DNA of 15,249 nucleotides from an uncultured Collinsella sp. (GTDB taxonomy: Bacteria > Actinomycetota > Coriobacteriia > Coriobacteriales > Coriobacteriaceae), in assembly GCA_902470835.1 (NCBI GenBank), contig CABRHR010000046.1, positions 1-15,249 of the forward strand. The letters run 5' to 3'. Shown here one piece after another: positions 12,081 through 15,249 of the stretch. The stretch's first letter is position 1. Each line of letters starts with the position of its first letter. A program made the position numbers and the translations under genes. The notes beneath the pieces were generated by a model. It made no database searches, had not been told where the DNA came from, and was given only the letters and a program-made list of their open reading frames with translations.

Positions 12081-12704
12081 TTACGCGTTGACGGCCATCG
12101 AGTGTTGGCCCGACTTCTCCAGGAACTCCTGGAACTTTGCCTCGTCGCCCTTGTTTTGGTATTGCAGGGCCAGCAGGTACTCCAAGCGGCAGCGCTTGAC
12201 CGGGTCGTCGCCGACGTCCTCGAGCATGCGCTCCAGCTCGGGAATGTCGTTGTGACGCTTGAGGATCATCGTGTCGTACATCAGTTGGCATTCGCGCGCG
12301 ACTGCCTCGGCCTGACCGCCCTCAAAGCCCTTGATCTCGTGCAGCAGCTCCTTGGACTTTTTGCGGTCCTCCTGGCCAACATAGTAGTTAAAGGCCTTAA
12401 TGACCAGGTCGACGCGCTGCATCTTGGGCAGGTTGAGTCCCAGCAGCAGGTCGAACATCTCGCTGGCGCGCTCGTGGTCCTCGCGCAGCAGATAGGAGTT
12501 CAGGCGCAGGTAGTCGCGGTTGTAGCGCGGGTACAGCATGCTGGTGAGTTTGCCGTCGAGCAAGCGATCGAACTCGTCCCACTGCTTGGCAGCCATAAGC
12601 TGCTGCAGACGCTTGAACGTGGTGCGTTTTTTGACGCTAAAGAACACCGACACGGCGATGCAGATGATAACGACGGCGGTCCAGAGGGTGCGGGAATCGG
12701 GCAT
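12081..12704 (-). CDS. membrane-anchored helical-repeat protein of unknown function
   Basis: I do not recognise a named family. The 207-residue product begins with a short N-terminus and one hydrophobic segment (about 7-23, LWTAVVIICIAVSVFFS), then a KKRTT stop-transfer. The rest would be cytoplasmic. It is strongly helical, with TPR-like alternation of Leu, Tyr and Ala: QQLMAAKQWDEFDRLLDG, REDHERASEMFDLLLG, GQEDRKKSKELLHEI and ALQYQNKGDEAKFQEFLE each look like one repeat. A scaffold or assembly role is possible but unproven. The ATG at 12704 has AAGGA 7 nt upstream on the minus strand, and a perfect TATAAT lies about 55 nt upstream. tRNA-Leu lies immediately downstream on the same strand. 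Confidence 0.72.
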   Translation of the reverse strand: MPDSRTLWTAVVIICIAVSVFFSVKKRTTFKRLQQLMAAKQWDEFDRLLDGKLTSMLYPRYNRDYLRLNSYLLREDHERASEMFDLLLGLNLPKMQRVDLVIKAFNYYVGQEDRKKSKELLHEIKGFEGGQAEAVARECQLMYDTMILKRHNDIPELERMLEDVGDDPVKRCRLEYLLALQYQNKGDEAKFQEFLEKSGQHSMAVNA

Positions 12705-12759
12705 GTTAGGGTCCTTAGTCGCTCATAAAGCGAGCGGTATGACAACACGTACTAGATGT

Positions 12760-12765
12760 ATTATA
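12760..12765 (-). promoter_or_regulatory. -10 element for the helical-repeat gene
   Basis: The minus strand reads TATAAT, a perfect consensus -10, 56 nt upstream of the ATG at 12704. No strong -35 is visible at 16-18 nt, the best being a weak TGCCAG. Confidence 0.5.
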
Positions 12766-12867
12766 CGCAGCGCACAAGCAAACTGGCATAAAAGCTCATC
12801 GAGGCTGAGTGCCATCGCTCGCTGCGGTACACTTACCTAAAGTAAACCATGAAGGGAGATATTACCT

Positions 12868-13155
12868 ATGAAGAAGATCGTTTTGGCTTGCGGTGCTGGC
12901 GCTGCTACTTCCACGCTCGTTGCCCAGAAGGTCGCTACCATGCTCGACGCCAACGGTTATGCCGGCAAGTATGAGATCGTGCAGTGCGCCATCTCCGAGG
13001 CCAAGGACGCTTGCGACGAGGGCGCCGACCTGCTGATCGCCACCACCGTTGCCCCCGAGGGCCTCACCTGCCCGTACGTGAGCGGCGTGCCCTTCATGAC
13101 CGGCATGAACCGCGTCGCTGCCGAGAAGGCCGTTCTCGACGTTATGGCTCAGTAG
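12868..13155 (+). CDS. PTS IIB component, galactitol (GatB-like) type, orphan
   Basis: IIB proteins carry a phospho-cysteine between IIA and the sugar-transporting IIC. The 95-residue product is the normal size for a free IIB. It has the signature KKIVLACGAGAATSTLVAQKV (2-22) with the phosphorylatable Cys8 and its P-loop-like anion pocket, and a Rossmann-like alternation to the end. GADLLIATT (52-60) and GVPFMTGMNR (73-82) are typical of the galactitol/ascorbate-like group. The ribosome binding site is GGGAG at 12854-12858. No IIA or IIC gene is in the window; it sits between a divergent unknown gene and a VOC protein. It could serve a transporter encoded elsewhere or act as a regulatory phospho-relay. 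Confidence 0.86.
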   Translation: MKKIVLACGAGAATSTLVAQKVATMLDANGYAGKYEIVQCAISEAKDACDEGADLLIATTVAPEGLTCPYVSGVPFMTGMNRVAAEKAVLDVMAQ

Positions 13156-13166
13156 GCGCTGCCTGT

Positions 13167-13541
13167 ATGGATGAGCAGAACGCCAATCCGGTCGAGCTCT
13201 TTGGCATGCGCGTTGCCCATGTGGGCATTAACGCCACCGACCCGGCAGATGCCTTGGAGATCGCGGAGCTGTTCTCGACGATGATGGGCCTGCCCGTTAT
13301 CGAGACCCCCGTTTCGTACTTTAACGATTCGCTGGTCGAGATCATGAAGCAGAACGGTCGTGGCGCCAAGGGCCACATTGGCTTTGCCGTCAACGACATC
13401 GATGCGGCCGAGAAGTGGTTTGCCGAGCGCGGGCTCGAGGTCAACGAGGAGTCGCGCGTGCTGCTGCCCGACGGCGGCACCAAGCTCGTGTACTTTAAGC
13501 GCGAGTTCGCCGGCTTCGCCGTGCATCTGTGCCGCGAGTAG
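13167..13541 (+). CDS. VOC/glyoxalase-fold protein
   Basis: The 124-residue protein has the vicinal oxygen chelate pattern: NPVELFGMRVAHVGINATDP (7-26), then VEIMKQNGRGAKGHIGFAVNDID (57-79), and GGTKLVYFKREFAGFAVHLC (103-122). His18, Glu59, His70 and His120 sit where metal ligands would be. It strongly recalls the C-terminal VOC extension that follows the aldolase domain in some clostridial KDPG/KHG aldolases, here as a free protein. The start is uncertain: 13167 is 11 nt after the IIB stop without a clear ribosome binding site, which suggests coupling; an alternative ATG lies at 13206 (residue 14). The pairing with a PTS IIB hints at sugar-acid metabolism, but the substrate is unknown. Confidence 0.8.
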   Translation: MDEQNANPVELFGMRVAHVGINATDPADALEIAELFSTMMGLPVIETPVSYFNDSLVEIMKQNGRGAKGHIGFAVNDIDAAEKWFAERGLEVNEESRVLLPDGGTKLVYFKREFAGFAVHLCRE

Positions 13542-13565
13542 TGCACAAGCTGCCATAGCTAGCAA

Positions 13566-13603
13566 AAAGGGATAGGGCCGCGTGGCCCTATCCCTTTATT
13601 TAT
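13566..13603. terminator. bidirectional intrinsic terminator
   Basis: AAAGGGATAGGGCC (13566-13579) pairs perfectly with GGCCCTATCCCTTT (13584-13597) over loop GCGT. T-rich sequence follows on the + strand (TTTATTTAT) and a T5 run on the minus strand (complement of 13564-13568). It separates the VOC gene from the convergent histidine kinase and can serve both. Confidence 0.95.
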
Positions 13604-13616
13604 GCCGAGGGACTTC

Positions 13617-14912
13617 CTACCGCGGCAGGCGAATCGTGAAGCGGCTGCCGACGCCCTCGACTGAGGTCACGCCAATGACACCACCATGGCTATCGACGAT
13701 CCACTTGGCAATGGCAAGCCCCAGACCCGAGCCCTGCGCGCCGGCATCGCGTGCGTTGTCGGCACGGTAGAACCGTTCAAACGCGTGAGCTGCGGATTCC
13801 TGGTTCATGCCGATGCCCTCGTCCTCAACGGCTATATCGATCGTGCCCGTGCCTACATCGGGCGCTACGCCAAATGTGACGGTCGTTCCCGCATCCGAGT
13901 ACTTGGCGGCGTTTTGCACGATCACGCGCAGAGCCTGCTTCACGAGCGCCACGTCGACGGGCGCGTCGCAACGCGGGTCGCTGACAAGCGCAGCGTCAAA
14001 GGCCAGCCGATACGTGTGCGCGGCATCGATCATCTGCGATTCCTCGCATACCTCGCCGACCAGTGCGGCCAGGTTGGTATCCGCACGCCGCAGGACCGTG
14101 CGTCCGGCATCGCCGCGCGCCAAAAACAGCAGCTGCTCTACGAGCTCCTGCATGTGCTCGCTTTCGGTCTTGAGGGATGCGATAGATTCCACCAGCACGT
14201 CCGGGTCGTCTTTGCCCCAGCGGTCGAGCATGTTAACGTAGCCCTGAATCACCGCGATGGGCGTGCGCAGCTCGTGGCTTGCATCGTTGACAAAGCGCAT
14301 CTGCTGCAGCTTGGCCTCTTGCATCTGGCGCAGCAGGCGGTTGAGTGCGACCTCGATGCTTGCCAGGTCGGCGTCGCCGGTGGTGACGCTCGGCGAGTCG
14401 ACGCTTGCGCGCTCGATGGCCTGCTCCAGCGTTTCCATTTTGCCGCCGGAGAGCTGCATACGGCCGAGCTCGTCCACGCGCAAGGCCAGGTCGTTGAGCG
14501 GTGCCATGGTACGGCGTACGCGGCGGGCGCCGCCGAGCATGTTGAGCACGCTGATGACCTGCCAACCCACAACGACAAGGTAGAGAGGCCATAGCGCGAC
14601 GAGGTCCTGCGCGAGGGGGAAGGTCTTGGTGGTGCGCGCAAGCTCGACGGTATAGGTGAGTGTGGTCGGGTTCCAGCCGCGTGCGGGCGTCAGCGACATG
14701 CCGTGAACGGTGGCGCTGGGGATCCAGCCTGCGGTAAACGCGCCGTCGGGCAGCGTCTGGTTGTATCCATAGACGAGGATCGCCGCCACAATCACTACTA
14801 GCAGCAGGTCGAGCCAAACGTAGCTCATCAGACGGCGCCACATATAGCTCCAGTTGATGGCGCGGGCGATGGATGTGACGCGCTTGGCCTCGGCGTTACG
14901 CGCGGCAGACAT
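13617..14912 (-). CDS. sensor histidine kinase (HAMP-less or degenerate HAMP, HisKA/HATPase_c)
   Basis: A membrane sensor kinase of the EnvZ/PhoR class, 431 residues from the ATG at 14912. Two membrane segments (about 33-49 and 104-126) flank an extracytoplasmic loop of about 55 residues (DGAFTAGWIPSATVHG and following). A linker of about 70 residues in the HAMP position leads to the dimerisation helix FVNDASHELRTPIAV with phospho-acceptor His213. The ATPase domain shows the N box VIVQNAAKYS (Asn334), the G1 box DEGIGM (364-369), the F box FERFYRAD (378-385) and the G2 box GSGLGL (394-399). A GTG at 14924 would add four residues; no clear ribosome binding site decides between them. Either start overlaps the upstream regulator gene, so the two are translationally coupled. 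The stimulus is unknown. Confidence 0.93.
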   Translation of the reverse strand: MSAARNAEAKRVTSIARAINWSYMWRRLMSYVWLDLLLVVIVAAILVYGYNQTLPDGAFTAGWIPSATVHGMSLTPARGWNPTTLTYTVELARTTKTFPLAQDLVALWPLYLVVVGWQVISVLNMLGGARRVRRTMAPLNDLALRVDELGRMQLSGGKMETLEQAIERASVDSPSVTTGDADLASIEVALNRLLRQMQEAKLQQMRFVNDASHELRTPIAVIQGYVNMLDRWGKDDPDVLVESIASLKTESEHMQELVEQLLFLARGDAGRTVLRRADTNLAALVGEVCEESQMIDAAHTYRLAFDAALVSDPRCDAPVDVALVKQALRVIVQNAAKYSDAGTTVTFGVAPDVGTGTIDIAVEDEGIGMNQESAAHAFERFYRADNARDAGAQGSGLGLAIAKWIVDSHGGVIGVTSVEGVGSRFTIRLPR

Positions 14913-15201
14913 AGCCCACCCCACGCACGGTCTGGATGATGCGGGCGCCGCCGGCGTCCTCGATCTTGGCGCGCAGGTGCGCGATGTGCACGTCGACGTT
15001 GTTGGTGTCGCCCACGTATTCGTAGCCCAGCGCCTCGTGCGCGATGCGCTCGCGCGTGAGCACGGTGCCGGCGTGCGCCATAAGCAGGGCGAGGACGTCG
15101 AACTCGCGGGCAGTGAGCGCGATGGGCGAGCCGCCGACCGTGACTTCGCGGCGGTCGGGATCGAGCGCGACCGAACTCACGGTGAGCGCGGCGGGGGAGG
15201 G
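14896..15201 (-). CDS. OmpR/PhoB-family response regulator, C-terminal part (5' end lost to adapter)
   Basis: About 101 genomic codons remain and encode the winged-helix DNA-binding domain: SVALDPDRREVTVGGSPIALT (beta sheet), AREFDVLALLMAHAGTVLTRERI, the recognition helix region NNVDVHIAHLRAKIE, and the wing ending IQTVRGVGYVCRA. These are standard for the OmpR/PhoB family. The receiver domain is missing because the contig runs into adapter at 15202; the apparent MYKRQ start in this frame is adapter. The stop TAA (14896-14898) overlaps the kinase start by 17 nt. It is the cognate regulator of that kinase. Confidence 0.94.
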   Translation of the reverse strand, partial: PSPAALTVSSVALDPDRREVTVGGSPIALTAREFDVLALLMAHAGTVLTRERIAHEALGYEYVGDTNNVDVHIAHLRAKIEDAGGARIIQTVRGVGYVCRA

Positions 15202-15249
15202 CTGTCTCTTATACACATCTCCGAGCCCACGAGACGCTACGCTATCTCG
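15202..15249 (+). other. Illumina Nextera read-2 adapter with i7 index (synthetic)
   Basis: Positions 15202-15220 read CTGTCTCTTATACACATCT, the reverse complement of the Tn5 mosaic end. Positions 15221-15235 read CCGAGCCCACGAGAC, the read-2 adapter. Positions 15236-15243 read GCTACGCT, which I recognise as Nextera i7 index N709. ATCTCG at 15244-15249 begins the P7 sequence. The genome ends at 15201. Confidence 0.98.

Noticed and set aside
46..15201. CRISPR array or defence system
   Set aside because: No set of regularly spaced direct repeats and no Cas, restriction or abortive-infection protein was seen; repeats here are isolated inverted repeats.

Overview
The window is a 15.2 kb assembled contig that is bacterial from position 46 to 15201 and synthetic at both tips. 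Positions 1-45 and 15202-15249 are Illumina Nextera library adapter, including what look like i5 and i7 index barcodes. The two outermost genes (a hisD 3' end and a response-regulator 3' end) are therefore cut by adapter, and their apparent start codons are artefacts. The insert is GC-rich, uses strong GGAGG-type ribosome binding sites, and carries a mazG-eno-septum initiator-ppx order known from Actinomycetota. A Coriobacteriia gut bacterium close to Collinsella is my best inference. No 16S or other decisive marker is present.

Region 1 (46-4952, + strand) is a histidine biosynthesis operon, hisD(3' end)-hisC-hisB-hisH-hisA-hisF-hisI-hisE. Most genes are a few bases apart or overlap. HisE and HisI (separate proteins) act early on PR-ATP and PR-AMP, HisA isomerises the product, HisH/HisF make imidazole glycerol phosphate and AICAR, and HisB, HisC and HisD finish the chain with a phosphatase between HisC and HisD. 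hisG is not in the window. A convergent PHP-family phosphatase gene (4980-5891, - strand) plausibly supplies the histidinol-phosphatase step. A REP-like hairpin separates hisB and hisH, and a second inverted repeat spans the facing stop codons of hisE and the phosphatase gene.

Region 2 (5892-6230) is a gene-free stretch with a strong 20-bp inverted repeat that looks like an operator or hairpin. It is followed by a + strand unit of three genes: a stand-alone LarC C-terminal domain, a YfcE-type phosphoesterase, and mazG. The unit ends at a clear intrinsic terminator (8186-8231).

Region 3 (8232-11640, + strand) holds eno with its own promoter region and strong terminator, then a DivIC/FtsB-like membrane protein and a short Ppx/GppA phosphatase. 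This matches the conserved actinobacterial neighbourhood, but the DUF501 gene usual in that neighbourhood is absent.

Region 4 (11641-12080) is the most unusual non-coding stretch. It has a 22-bp-arm inverted repeat after ppx, then a 145-bp GC-rich block of consecutive hairpins bracketed by tRNA T-arm fragments in opposite orientation. Next come an intrinsic terminator and an intact tRNA-Leu(UAA) on the minus strand.

Region 5 (12081-15201) has a membrane-anchored helical-repeat protein of unknown function (-), an orphan galactitol-type PTS IIB with a small VOC-fold protein (+), a bidirectional terminator, and an OmpR-type response regulator/histidine kinase pair (-) whose regulator is truncated by the right adapter. 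I see no CRISPR array, transposase, phage gene or toxin-antitoxin locus.
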